From contig NZ_RQGG01000007.1 in assembly GCF_004769665.1 (NCBI RefSeq), forward strand, positions 62,001-126,000: a stretch of DNA of 64,000 nucleotides, read 5' to 3'. Each line of letters starts with the position of its first letter. The first letter of the stretch is position 1. The translations under genes were made by a program, and so were the position numbers. Source of the DNA: Leptospira kemamanensis (GTDB lineage: Bacteria > Spirochaetota > Leptospiria > Leptospirales > Leptospiraceae). Of this stretch, positions 55,401 to 63,875 are shown piece by piece. Under the pieces are notes generated by a model. It was not told where the DNA came from and searched no databases. It was given only the letters and a program-made list of their open reading frames with translations.

Positions 55401-55962
55401 GGTAGGTTCTCTGTTTGTTTTTGATCGATTCTTTTTCTATTAATTCAAACTGTGTTTTGTCCTCAGGATGGACTAAACTTTCTAAACTCAAACTCCCTTT
55501 TTTAAAATCACCTGTTTGGTAACCAAAGTTATGTGATACATTGGGTGATACATAAGTGATGAGAAATTCGGAATCAAATTTATATCGAAAAATGACATAG
55601 GGACCACTGTCGAGGACCACCCCTTCGATATTAAAATTTGGTTCTCCCCGTAAAATCACACATGGTCCCGATTTTGTTTCGAGAAACCTTCCCAAAATCC
55701 GGTATGGGTTTCCGAGTAGGGAGGTGGAAAAATGAAATGGAATCCTTCTTGTAATCGTTTCTTGGCATAAATTGGATAAAATCAGTCCATCTCTTGGGAC
55801 AATGGGGAGTTCTTTGATGTGTTTGCCGACAGCAATGGAATTCTTTGGCAGGTATAGGTTGGGTGAAGTTTGGGAAAATTGAATCTCCAAATTCCCGTCC
55901 ATAATGAGCAGGAACTCGTCAAAACTTTCCACAATCGTTTGGTAATCGAAACTTTCTGCCAT
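52468..55962 (-). CDS. Hybrid sensor histidine kinase with PAS repeats and two receiver domains
   Basis: 1164 residues, no membrane segments. Four PAS domains lie in about 110-640. The HisKA motif is FLANMSHEIRTPLNG (H665), the ATPase has GNALKFT and GIGID then GGTGLGLS. Two receivers follow: VMVVDDNKTN with phospho-acceptor D948 (VISDYNMPEMNG), and VMIVEDNPVN with D1094 (LILMDIQMPEMNG). No HPt domain is present, so the phosphate must pass to a separate HPt protein. It is divergent from the 56016 gene across only 53 bp. No output regulator is adjacent. Confidence 0.95.
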   Translation of the reverse strand: MAESFDYQTIVESFDEFLLIMDGNLEIQFSQTSPNLYLPKNSIAVGKHIKELPIVPRDGLILSNLCQETITRRIPFHFSTSLLGNPYRILGRFLETKSGPCVILRGEPNFNIEGVVLDSGPYVIFRYKFDSEFLITYVSPNVSHNFGYQTGDFKKGSLSLESLVHPEDKTQFELIEKESIKNKQRTYQREFRFRKLDGSYIYLSEYSVVSYYDSYPTEKISYLSDISERKEKELEIKNQRDELNRIRVLFEETNAAANVGAWEVDLVQNKIYWAKETKRIHEVPEDYIPKLENAFQFYPIASEQNALRKAFEDTIQNGNSYELVLQIKTLNGKIKWVRTIGHGVFENGTCIRVYGSIQDITNSVNLDKQKEEALSKLETILDATTHVTIIGTDINGIITHFNKGAEYHLQYTAEEMIGKTTPAILHKEAEVLFRAESLSSEFGVKISGFETFVYKAKLGAYESHEWTYIRKDGSEFPVQLVVTASRNQIGEITGFLGIGIDISAQKTTEEALRESERRWQFALEGSGDGIWDWNATTNQVFFSRQWKTMLGFAEDEIGTDLNEWESRVHPEDKEKYFFDLNKHFQGETNIYVNEHRMLCKDGSYKWILDRGKVIERTEDGKPLRVIGTHTDITQRKNLEHDLIIAREKAENASIAKSNFLANMSHEIRTPLNGVIGFADLLMRTDLNQVQRKYMETVHLSALSLLDLINDILDFSKIESGKMELYKERVNIFDLLHQIAEIVKHKAYEKGLELILNISPRVPRNVFVDSLRLRQILLNLIGNALKFTLTGEIQIKLTATPVSQNKFEFLFEVIDTGIGIDKDNQKKIFEVFAQADNSTTRQFGGTGLGLSITSKLLQLFGSKIELESELDHGSRFYFKFTTLADNERYLEPDLKSIQKVMVVDDNKTNLSVIKEMLDYKNIQTFLFDSPTSALENIKAGEVFDVVISDYNMPEMNGLEFIERLKHFLRQNNRKIPHITIHSSSNEEIIYQKGKELGVGVILLKPIQTNILYESLSDLITGRTSEENPIEKTKLSPIVTPEKTKVMIVEDNPVNMMLTKTIVLKILQSAIIIEANNGVEAVEYFKKTEPDLILMDIQMPEMNGYDATKEIRKLSIGQNVPIIALTAGTLSDEENRCLESGMNDYISKPVVLNTIADKMKHWLLKN

Positions 55963-55974
55963 TTCCCTTTATGT

Positions 55975-55996
55975 CACTTGACCAAATCACTTGGTC
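55975..55996. promoter_or_regulatory. Palindrome in the short divergent gap
   Basis: GACCAA (55980-55985) and TTGGTC (55991-55996) are inverted arms with a 5-bp centre, and CACTTG occurs twice in the same stretch. The reverse complement of AAGTGACATAA overlaps the left end (about 55968-55978). It is well placed to act as an operator for both flanking genes. Confidence 0.45.
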
Positions 55997-56015
55997 CTAG
56001 AGAATCAAAGATACG

Positions 56016-58628
56016 ATGAAGAGTCGACTGTCACTTTCTATTTTTTTCAGTTTCATCATCTTAGGTTCTCTTACTTCTATATACGCACAAAACCAAAGAA
56101 TTCATGGCTGGGTTGTGTCAGGAAACCAAGGAAAATTATACATCCAAGGAAAGGAACAACTCACAATCCGAGATGATTTTCGTTTCAAATCTCCTGAAAA
56201 TTTGGCGACCAATCAGGAAATTGATTATTATTTAATGCTTGGGGAATACTTTCTCAAAACCAAAGACAAGGAAGGGATTGGTCGAGTTTTGTATGACCTT
56301 CGTACCAAAAGAGGTGAGTATTCCTTTGCCGATTTTTTACTCACTTCTCTTTGGAAACAATCACAAGGGGATGAAGTCCAAGCCATAAAGATGCTCGACA
56401 CTTACATCCAAAAAGAACCAAATACCTATTTACGAAATTTAGCAAAGAATATGCGAACCAATCTTTTTCAATCGGGAGAAGATGAAAAAAAAACAATGGT
56501 TCGGATGGATTGCCAGAAATCTAGACCTTACTATTCTCTTTGCCGAGTGTTTCGATTACAATATTACATCGATCTCCCAACTGGAAAAGACAAAGACATG
56601 CATAAACATTTTGTGAATATAATGCGTGTTAGCTCTCCTTTCTTTGAAGATGGCAATTTGGAATGGATTCCACTTCTCGATCGAATTGATGAAGATTTAC
56701 CAGCAAAATTAGCTTTTTTGGGTTTTACGAGAGAAGGAATTCATTTTCAAAAAATGATTATGGATTTGGAAAGAATCACAGAGGGAAATGCCAATGAAAA
56801 CTCCATTGAAAGGATGGCGTTTTTCCAAATTTTATCAGGTGATATGGTCGGTGCTGAAGAATCGTATTTACAATTTTTAAAATCAGCACGTGGAAAAAAA
56901 ACATCCATTTTAAATCGCATTTATGTGAAGTTAGGTGCACTCTCTTATTTCCAAAAAGATTATAAAAAATCTTTGGATTATTATTTAAAATTGGATTTGA
57001 ACAATTGGTCTTCCGACATCAATCATCCATTTTTAAATGAACCGATGACACTTGCAGAAGTGAAAGATTTAATTTCTGTCTCTCTGTACAAAGTGAACGG
57101 TGCTGAGTCCGCTCTCAAAGCCTTACAAAAAATCAAAGATCCTGAAAAGTTAACAGAAGCCGACATTTGGCCCAAACTACGGATTTCGCAGATGTTAATG
57201 GATCAAAATCCTGAGTTGTCATCTCGAATGACAGACGAAATCATTTACATGGCTCAGGAAAAAAAATGGAGACGTTTGGAATATGCCGCTACCATTTTAC
57301 AAGGTTATAATCAGATTTACAGAAAGGAATATCGGAAATCAACGATTGAATTCACAAAAAGTCGTGGCATATTAGATGAAGAGAATTCTTTTTTTGCTGC
57401 AGAGTTTTTACGGAATTTTGGATTTATTTTTGCGCACACCGCTTCTGGAAAAAAAGGCCCCGTCAATGGAAATATTCGTGATGGTGTGAGTGATTATCTC
57501 TTAAATCATTCTTATGAAGATGTGTATTACATTCGTAATTATAGACCCTTAGCTTTCTCTACAGATTTATTTTTTGAATACGCGTTAAGTCATTTGCGAG
57601 ATGACAATGATGTTTGGGGTCTTTTTGATACTCTTTTCAAATGGAACGCTGTCAAAACACAAAGGAATCTGAAAGGAAGTCCTCATTCTTTATTTCAAAT
57701 TCCCTATGTAAACCAACAGTTTAAATTTTTATCAGGATTTGGAACCGCAAGGGAATCTAAGTTTTTTGATTCTACCTATGCGGAAAGTAGGGAAACCGAA
57801 AATTCTATCCAAAGAAAAACAGAAGAAGAAAACACTCGTTCGTTGGAATCAGTAAAACTTCCGACAGTATTTTTACTTCCTTATAAAGAAGAGTTTTATC
57901 TTTTTACATTCAATCCTAAAGAATCCAAACGGAACCAATTGAATTGGAAACTGGTTCGTTCCCAAAGGCCAGATGCTTCTGACATACTTGATACAGTGAA
58001 AGAACTGGTTTTGGCAAACAAAGAACATGAAAAAATTCAGATTTATCTAAATGAACCTGGCATGGGTTTGTCCAGATCACTCAAAAAAGAAATGAAGGAA
58101 CAATCCTTAGTCTTTTTCTTTAGTCTCTATCCGAATACAGACACACAAAAACCACTCAATTTGTATTCTTGGAAATGTCCGACAAACATGCGTTCTATGG
58201 ATGGAAAAGGCATTTCACTTGTGGATACCGCATATTTCGAAGGCTCACGGATTTTAAAGGACAAAGATCGCCTACACCTTTGGGATTTTCCTGCTAGTAA
58301 CAATGTATCCACTCTCGGCCCTGTTCTCAGTTGGTCTTGTCGAGGAGAAACGGGTGTCACCGAGGAAATATCCCTTTTGAAATTATTTCGCCGTATCGAT
58401 TACAGAACGGTTCCTAAGATGATTGTATACACTGAACGCGTGTTAGGGAAATCGTGGTCTGATCCAGGACTCCACCACCAATGGTTACATTTTTGGTTTC
58501 GCTCTGGAACAAAAAAGATAGGTTACCTTCCTTCTCTTCCCACAATGGATCCGACGAGTTTTCAAAGCCTCACAGAACCTACTGCCTATAAGGAAGATGG
58601 AATTTGGGTTTACGCGACTGCCCAGTAA
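56016..58628 (+). CDS. Large exported protein with helical repeats
   Basis: 870 residues with a signal peptide (LSLSIFFSFIILGSLTSIYA). The first ~500 residues are helical with TPR-like blocks (LGALSYFQKDYKKSLDYYLK). The last ~250 (from about VFLLPYKEEFYLFTF) are alpha/beta and somewhat recall a degenerate CHAT peptidase domain (LHHQWLHFWFRSGTKK), but I do not see a clear His/Cys dyad, so that is low-confidence. It is divergent from the histidine kinase. Probably periplasmic. Confidence 0.68.
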   Translation: MKSRLSLSIFFSFIILGSLTSIYAQNQRIHGWVVSGNQGKLYIQGKEQLTIRDDFRFKSPENLATNQEIDYYLMLGEYFLKTKDKEGIGRVLYDLRTKRGEYSFADFLLTSLWKQSQGDEVQAIKMLDTYIQKEPNTYLRNLAKNMRTNLFQSGEDEKKTMVRMDCQKSRPYYSLCRVFRLQYYIDLPTGKDKDMHKHFVNIMRVSSPFFEDGNLEWIPLLDRIDEDLPAKLAFLGFTREGIHFQKMIMDLERITEGNANENSIERMAFFQILSGDMVGAEESYLQFLKSARGKKTSILNRIYVKLGALSYFQKDYKKSLDYYLKLDLNNWSSDINHPFLNEPMTLAEVKDLISVSLYKVNGAESALKALQKIKDPEKLTEADIWPKLRISQMLMDQNPELSSRMTDEIIYMAQEKKWRRLEYAATILQGYNQIYRKEYRKSTIEFTKSRGILDEENSFFAAEFLRNFGFIFAHTASGKKGPVNGNIRDGVSDYLLNHSYEDVYYIRNYRPLAFSTDLFFEYALSHLRDDNDVWGLFDTLFKWNAVKTQRNLKGSPHSLFQIPYVNQQFKFLSGFGTARESKFFDSTYAESRETENSIQRKTEEENTRSLESVKLPTVFLLPYKEEFYLFTFNPKESKRNQLNWKLVRSQRPDASDILDTVKELVLANKEHEKIQIYLNEPGMGLSRSLKKEMKEQSLVFFFSLYPNTDTQKPLNLYSWKCPTNMRSMDGKGISLVDTAYFEGSRILKDKDRLHLWDFPASNNVSTLGPVLSWSCRGETGVTEEISLLKLFRRIDYRTVPKMIVYTERVLGKSWSDPGLHHQWLHFWFRSGTKKIGYLPSLPTMDPTSFQSLTEPTAYKEDGIWVYATAQ

Positions 58629-58832
58629 ATGGGACATAATGTTCTCCTGGAAAGGACAAATGGAATCGGAGAACCGCTAAACTTTTGCCTTTCCTAGAGA
58701 TTTCTTCGGTGATTTCCTGGAAATTTCACTCAAATTGTAGGCGACACTAGAGGATCGGTCCAAAATACTTAATTCTGTTCCTCACTATACAATGGACCCT
58801 GATTTTAAAACTTTAGTGGTGTTCGAGTTTCT

Positions 58833-60203
58833 ATGGAAATAATCGGCATCTTTCTCATCTTCCTCCTTGTCTTTGTCAATGGTTTCTTCGTCGCTGCTGA
58901 GTTTGCGATGGTATCAATTCGACCCTCACGTCTCGAGGAGCTTGTCAAAGAAAACCGGGCCATGTCCCATATCACTAAAAAAGCGGTCTCCAAAATCGAT
59001 GATATGTTATCGGTTTGCCAAGTGGGGATTACGATTGCGAGTTTACTCCTTGGTTGGATTGGTGAAGCTTTATTTGCAAGTGTTGTCACTGGTTTTCTTC
59101 GCATGTTCCAAATTGAATTGGATCTTGTTACCATTCACAGTATTTCTATTGGAGTATCCTTTACACTCATCACTCTCCTTCATGTCATCTTAGGAGAATT
59201 AGTTCCCAAAACACTGGCGATCCAAAATACAGAAGCGATTGCGCTCGGTGTTTCGGCTCCCATGTGGCTCTTCTATTATTTGTTTTTTCCAGTAACGTTT
59301 ATCATGAACCGATTGGCTGGTGGCATTCTCACTTTGTTCCGTTTGCAACGAACAGGTGATAAATATGTTCACTCTGCGGAAGAACTCATGATCATCATTG
59401 AGGAACAAAGAAAACAAGGTCGGATTGACAATGCAGAAATGCAACTCATCCAAAAGACTTTTGATTTTTCGGAACATACAGCCAAAGATGTAATGACACA
59501 TCGTCTTTCTATCATTGGGATTGCGCAAGAATCAACGATTGATAAATTACTTCCCCTCATTGCCGAACATAGTTTTTCAAGATACCCTGTGTACAACCAA
59601 ACCTTAGATAATATTGTAGGGATTGTTCACGTCCAAAAATACTTAAAATGGCAAGCGGCTCATCTTTCTGCCAAAGGCAAAAAAGAAAAAATCACCGTTA
59701 TCATGGAAAAGGATTTTGTAAAGGTTCCTGAATCCATGTCCATCGAACGAGTCATGACAAAACTCCGTGAGAAAAAACAACACATGGCCATCGTCATAGA
59801 TGAGTATGGTGGAGTTTCCGGCTTACTTACGTTAGAAGATATTATCGAAGAATTTTTTGGTGAAATCCGGGATGAAACAGACACTGACGAAGTGGACGTC
59901 ACATCCAAAAATAAAAAAACCAAAACCATCACACTAGATGGAGAAACGGAACTCTCTAGCCTAACAGATATTTTGGAAGGGGAAGAACCTTCTGATATGG
60001 AAGAGGTGCGCACCATTGCCGGTTACTTTATGGAAAAAAATGAAGATATGCCTAAAGAAGGTAGCATCGTTCAAATCAAAAAAGGTAGCCTCAAAGTGAA
60101 AAAAATGGAAGGAAATAAAATCATTTCCATCCTCTTCACTCCGAAACTAGAAGAAGACCATGATTCCGAAATGGAACGGGAATTGTCCTACGAGGATCGG
60201 TAA
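58833..60203 (+). CDS. HlyC/CorC family membrane protein with CBS domains
   Basis: 456 residues. A DUF21 membrane domain of about four segments comes first (AEFAMVSIRPSRLEELV). A CBS pair follows (SRYPVYNQTLDNIVGIVHVQ, then HMAIVIDEYGGVSGLLTLED), and a CorC_HlyC domain ends the protein (TITLDGETELSSL). The family is linked to Mg2+ or Co2+ efflux. A TATACA-type -10 lies in the gap upstream. coaC follows with no gap, so the three genes are an operon. Confidence 0.93.
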   Translation: MEIIGIFLIFLLVFVNGFFVAAEFAMVSIRPSRLEELVKENRAMSHITKKAVSKIDDMLSVCQVGITIASLLLGWIGEALFASVVTGFLRMFQIELDLVTIHSISIGVSFTLITLLHVILGELVPKTLAIQNTEAIALGVSAPMWLFYYLFFPVTFIMNRLAGGILTLFRLQRTGDKYVHSAEELMIIIEEQRKQGRIDNAEMQLIQKTFDFSEHTAKDVMTHRLSIIGIAQESTIDKLLPLIAEHSFSRYPVYNQTLDNIVGIVHVQKYLKWQAAHLSAKGKKEKITVIMEKDFVKVPESMSIERVMTKLREKKQHMAIVIDEYGGVSGLLTLEDIIEEFFGEIRDETDTDEVDVTSKNKKTKTITLDGETELSSLTDILEGEEPSDMEEVRTIAGYFMEKNEDMPKEGSIVQIKKGSLKVKKMEGNKIISILFTPKLEEDHDSEMERELSYEDR

Positions 60204-60734
60204 ATGAAAGAAATCATCATCGCAGTTTCGGGTTCCATCGCATCATACAAAGCTTGTGATTTGGTAAGGGGACTTACCAAAAACGGATACCCTGTGCGCG
60301 TGATCATGACAGCGAACGCCACCAAGTTTGTGGGCAAAATTACCTTTGAAGCACTTACCAGTAAACCTGTTCGGATTGATGAATTTGATACGGGTATGGC
60401 TCATATCGAAATCAAAAACATGGCCTCCGTTTTTGCTGTGGTTCCCGCTTCCGCCAATATCATTGGAAAGATGGCCAATGGAATCGCAGATGATTTGGTG
60501 ACTTCTACTTACCTTGCCCTCACCTCACCAGTGCTCGTTGCTCCTTCCATGAATCCTGGGATGTATTTACACCCTGCTGTCCAAAGGAATTTAAAAACAT
60601 TAGAAGCTGATGGTGTACACATTGTATCTCCAGACAAAGGCATTGTGGTTTGTGGTGATGAAGGGTATGGCAAACTGGCAACAGTTGAAACTATCATGGA
60701 ACAAATCATCGAACTTCACAAAAAGAATTCATGA
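60204..60734 (+). CDS. coaC: Phosphopantothenoylcysteine decarboxylase (stand-alone CoaC)
   Basis: 176 residues with the flavin-binding decarboxylase fold: [14 protein letters not shown] at the start, MAHIEI for the active-site His, APSMNPGMY for the PXMNXXMW motif and [11 protein letters not shown] for the catalytic Cys. It makes phosphopantetheine for coenzyme A. In most bacteria it is fused to CoaB; here it is a separate gene. The ATG follows the CorC stop directly, and the stop overlaps the coaB ATG by 4 bp. Confidence 0.93.
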   Translation: MKEIIIAVSGSIASYKACDLVRGLTKNGYPVRVIMTANATKFVGKITFEALTSKPVRIDEFDTGMAHIEIKNMASVFAVVPASANIIGKMANGIADDLVTSTYLALTSPVLVAPSMNPGMYLHPAVQRNLKTLEADGVHIVSPDKGIVVCGDEGYGKLATVETIMEQIIELHKKNS

Positions 60735-61408
60735 ATTTAAAATTCAAACGTGTTGTCATTACGTCAGGTCCTACAAGAGAGTGGATTGATCCCGTTCGTT
60801 ATATCTCCAATGCTTCTTCTGGGAAAATGGGATATGAGATTGCGAAGTATTTTTTACAATACCAAGTGGATGTGATTTACATCCATGGAAACACATTAGA
60901 ACGTTATGCGAATGTGGAAGGCGCCAAACAAAACTTAGAAGTCGAAACAACGATGCAATTGCGAGATGCCGTTTTGTCTCAAATGTTGGATGATACCTTA
61001 CTCGTGATGGCTGCTGCCCCGGCGGACTTTCGTCCGATTATGACGGCCGAACACAAAATCAAAAAAGAAAGAACCTCTGAAGGAAGTAAGGGATTATTAC
61101 TCGAATTAGAAGAAAATCCAGATGTCTTAAGACAAGTGGATGAGTACATCAAAGAAAACCAAATCAAAAATTCGATCCGTGTTGGGTTTGCAGCTGAAAC
61201 AAATGATTTAGAAAAACATGCCAGAGAAAAACTCGTTCGCAAAGGGTTACATTATATCGTTGGGAATGTTGTGGGTCATGGAAAAGGATTTGGAGAAGTG
61301 GAATCCATCTTACGCATCTTTGGACCAAGTGGACTTGTGAAAGAGATTGGGCCTTTGCCAAAAGAGGAATTAGCAAAGTCCCTCGTTCAATTTTTAGTGA
61401 CTGTTTGA
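60731..61408 (+). CDS. coaB: Phosphopantothenate--cysteine ligase (stand-alone CoaB)
   Basis: 225 residues of the CoaB fold: [41 protein letters not shown] with HKIKK, and GFAAETNDL. It joins cysteine to phosphopantothenate, using CTP in bacteria. It is the split partner of coaC, with a 4-bp overlap. The last 15 bp overlap the convergent DUF486 gene. Confidence 0.93.
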   Translation: MNLKFKRVVITSGPTREWIDPVRYISNASSGKMGYEIAKYFLQYQVDVIYIHGNTLERYANVEGAKQNLEVETTMQLRDAVLSQMLDDTLLVMAAAPADFRPIMTAEHKIKKERTSEGSKGLLLELEENPDVLRQVDEYIKENQIKNSIRVGFAAETNDLEKHAREKLVRKGLHYIVGNVVGHGKGFGEVESILRIFGPSGLVKEIGPLPKEELAKSLVQFLVTV

Positions 61409-61750
61409 ATTGTTCCCAAACCCAAACGCAAAATAACCTGCTAGTAATATCAATCCAAAACTCACAATGTAGTTCCATTTGATTTTTTCACCCAGAAACA
61501 AGGTGGCAAATAGAATGAAAACAAAGATTGTGATGATCTCTTGGATGATTTTTAATTGGAACCCTTCATATTTATAAACCGTATACCCAATACGATTGGC
61601 GGGAACCATTAACACATATTCAAAAAAAGCAATGCCCCAAGAAAACAAAATCACATAAAACATCTGGTTTGATTTTGCATATTTCAAATGGCCATACCAA
61701 GCAAAGGTCATAAAAATATTGGATAAGATGAGTAAAACAACTGTTAACAT
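61394..61750 (-). CDS. DUF486 / DMT-like small membrane protein
   Basis: 118 residues with four membrane segments (LTVVLLILSNIFMTFAWYGH; FYVILFSWGIAFFEYVLMVP; IIQEIITIFVFILFATLFLG; YIVSFGLILLAGYFAFGFG). PANRIGY and FLGEKIKWNY are typical of the DUF486 family, relatives of the drug/metabolite transporters. Function is unknown. Confidence 0.9.
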   Translation of the reverse strand: MLTVVLLILSNIFMTFAWYGHLKYAKSNQMFYVILFSWGIAFFEYVLMVPANRIGYTVYKYEGFQLKIIQEIITIFVFILFATLFLGEKIKWNYIVSFGLILLAGYFAFGFGNNSNSH

Positions 61751-61846
61751 ATTTGAAAATTCCGTTTGTTCCTTTGGTTTGAGTTAAAATTGGGTGTCAT
61801 TTTGTTTCAGATCAATATTTGTTTATTCTCTTGATCTTCGACTCAT

Positions 61847-62602
61847 TCACTTCAGTGATTCGTTTGGGAATACTTCGTTCCAGATTTTGGGTAACACTTC
61901 TCCCGATTTTCCACCAAAGTGGTGTTTCATGGAAGGCGTGAGACTCGTTGATTCTGGATTGATTTCAATCCCTATGGCACCATTCCGAATGGCGGTGAGT
62001 GCCAATTGAGCGGGAACCGAAACATTCGCACTGGTTCCAATGACAAAGACCACTTGTGATTGTTTGCAAACTTCCCAACTTTTTGTGAGCAGTGATTGGT
62101 CATACTCTTCTCCAAACCAAACAATGTCTGGCCGAAGTAGGGATTCACATTGTTTGCAAAATTTGAGTCCCTCTGTCTCCAAACCATCCTCTTCCAGATG
62201 ATATTTTGCTGAACAATTGATGCAACGGACTCGGAAGATATTTCCATGGAGTTCTATGATAGATTTACTTCCTGAACGTGGGTGAAGCCCGTCCACATTT
62301 TGTGTGATGAGAAATACTCCGTTCGATTTATTTTGCCATTTTGCAATTGTTATGTGACCGAGATTGGGTTTGGCATTTTTGCAAATCCCTCGCCGCCAAT
62401 CATACCATTCCCAGACAAGTTCTGGATTTTTTTGGAAGGCACTTGGTGTGGCCAAATCCTCAGCTCGGAAATTTTTCCAAAGTCCACCTTCCCCACGAAA
62501 GGTTGGAATTCCACTTTCGCTAGAGATTCCAGCTCCAGTGAGAAATACAATCCTCTCTGCATTTCGAATGGTTTCTAAAGTTTCCTTGGGGAGTAGGTCC
62601 AT
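61847..62602 (-). CDS. cobB: NAD-dependent protein deacylase (sirtuin, CobB-like)
   Basis: 251 residues. The NAD-binding motif is TGAGISSESGIPTFRG, the catalytic His is in IELHGNIF (H119), and four Cys (127, 130, 149, 152) bind a zinc. YDWRR gives Tyr67 and Arg70, the Y-x2-R pair that marks sirtuins able to remove succinyl and malonyl groups. It should remove acyl groups from protein lysines in the cytoplasm. Confidence 0.95.
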   Translation of the reverse strand: MDLLPKETLETIRNAERIVFLTGAGISSESGIPTFRGEGGLWKNFRAEDLATPSAFQKNPELVWEWYDWRRGICKNAKPNLGHITIAKWQNKSNGVFLITQNVDGLHPRSGSKSIIELHGNIFRVRCINCSAKYHLEEDGLETEGLKFCKQCESLLRPDIVWFGEEYDQSLLTKSWEVCKQSQVVFVIGTSANVSVPAQLALTAIRNGAIGIEINPESTSLTPSMKHHFGGKSGEVLPKIWNEVFPNESLK

Positions 62603-62670
62603 TTCTTTGGTTCATTCTAACAAATTCTTAGAAAATTTAAATCGGAAAATATTTTAGGCCAGGAAATCTG

Positions 62671-63834
62671 GTGAATGTGAACCGTCATTGGGAAGAAATT
62701 CAAAGAAAACTGGAGTCCATCAAGGAAAAACAATTATTCCGCGAAACAAAAACCTACCAAGGAATTGATTTTTGTTCCAATGATTATTTGGGTCTTGCCA
62801 CTAACCCTCGTATGTTGGAATACTACCGGTCTTTAACAAACCTATATCCCTTTGGTTCCACAGCTTCTAGGCTTGTTCGGGGAAATTATGATTCCATGGA
62901 TTTGTTTGAAAGAAAATTTGCCAGTTTTGTGGAAGGAGAGGCGGCACTTCTAGTCTCCAATGGATTTGTCGCAAATTTTGGCTTAATCGATTCCATAACC
63001 GCCCCCGATTGTTATGTGTTTACGGATAGGTTGAACCATGCATCCATTTTGGATGGAATTCGAATCTCTGGGGCCAAAAAAAAATACTTCAATCACTTAG
63101 ACTTGGAACATCTGCAATCTCTTCTCGACAAAACAAATGCCGAAGATCCAAACCAAAAACAAAAACGCATCGTTGTCACCGAATCCCTATTTAGCATGGA
63201 TGGAGATAACCCCGATTTTAAAAAACTCATAACCTTAAAAAAACAATATGGTTTTGTCCTCGTGGTGGATGAAGCCCATGCCTTAGGTGTCTATGGCGAA
63301 GAGGGAAAAGGAATCTTGTTTCGTGATCTGCCAAAGGAAGACATCCAGTTGGTTGATTACCGAGTGTATACCTTAGGAAAGTCATTTGGACTCGAAGGAG
63401 GAATCATCGTCACAAAACAAATGGGTAGAGACCATTTAGTTAATGTCATGCGGCCGTTTATTTTTTCCACAGCACCACTTCCCATCATTTCCCAATTGGC
63501 AACGTTTGCCTTGGATCTACTTCGTTCGATGGATTCTGAGAGAAAGATTTTAGAAGAATTGGCTTCAGAGTTAAAAGAATCTTTACGTTCGTTTGGTTTT
63601 TCGATCACAAGTACTGCTTCTCATATCATACCTTTACTCCTTAGCTCTGAAGCGGAAGCAATGGCTTATGCAAAATCATTACAAGAAATGGGGCTGGATG
63701 TGCGCGCCATCCGACCACCAACGGTTCCGTCGCCCAGGTTAAGGATTAGTTTGAATGCGAAGCTTTCGAAAAAAGAGATTCAAAGATTGGTATTAGCACT
63801 CGTTCAAATTAGAAACGAGTGGGATCATGTTTAA
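62671..63834 (+). CDS. bioF: 8-amino-7-oxononanoate synthase-like (BioF) enzyme
   Basis: 387 residues of the alpha-oxoamine synthase family: FCSNDYLGL, FGSTASRLVRGN, DRLNHASILDGI (H123), VVDEAHALGVYG (D200, H203) and the PLP Lys in YTLGKSFGLEGG (K237). The reaction joins pimeloyl-ACP or -CoA with alanine in biotin synthesis. No other bio gene is next to it, so another alpha-oxoamine synthase cannot be ruled out. The start is GTG at 62671, with AGGA seven bases upstream. Confidence 0.85.
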   Translation: MNVNRHWEEIQRKLESIKEKQLFRETKTYQGIDFCSNDYLGLATNPRMLEYYRSLTNLYPFGSTASRLVRGNYDSMDLFERKFASFVEGEAALLVSNGFVANFGLIDSITAPDCYVFTDRLNHASILDGIRISGAKKKYFNHLDLEHLQSLLDKTNAEDPNQKQKRIVVTESLFSMDGDNPDFKKLITLKKQYGFVLVVDEAHALGVYGEEGKGILFRDLPKEDIQLVDYRVYTLGKSFGLEGGIIVTKQMGRDHLVNVMRPFIFSTAPLPIISQLATFALDLLRSMDSERKILEELASELKESLRSFGFSITSTASHIIPLLLSSEAEAMAYAKSLQEMGLDVRAIRPPTVPSPRLRISLNAKLSKKEIQRLVLALVQIRNEWDHV

Positions 63835-63875
63835 AGATTTATCCTTTGAAATCTATCACTTTGATAAGAAATCCC

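Noticed and set aside
56016..58628. CHAT peptidase domain in the C-terminal part of the large exported protein
   Set aside because: The fold pattern is only suggestive and I find no His/Cys catalytic pair, so I left the gene as unknown.
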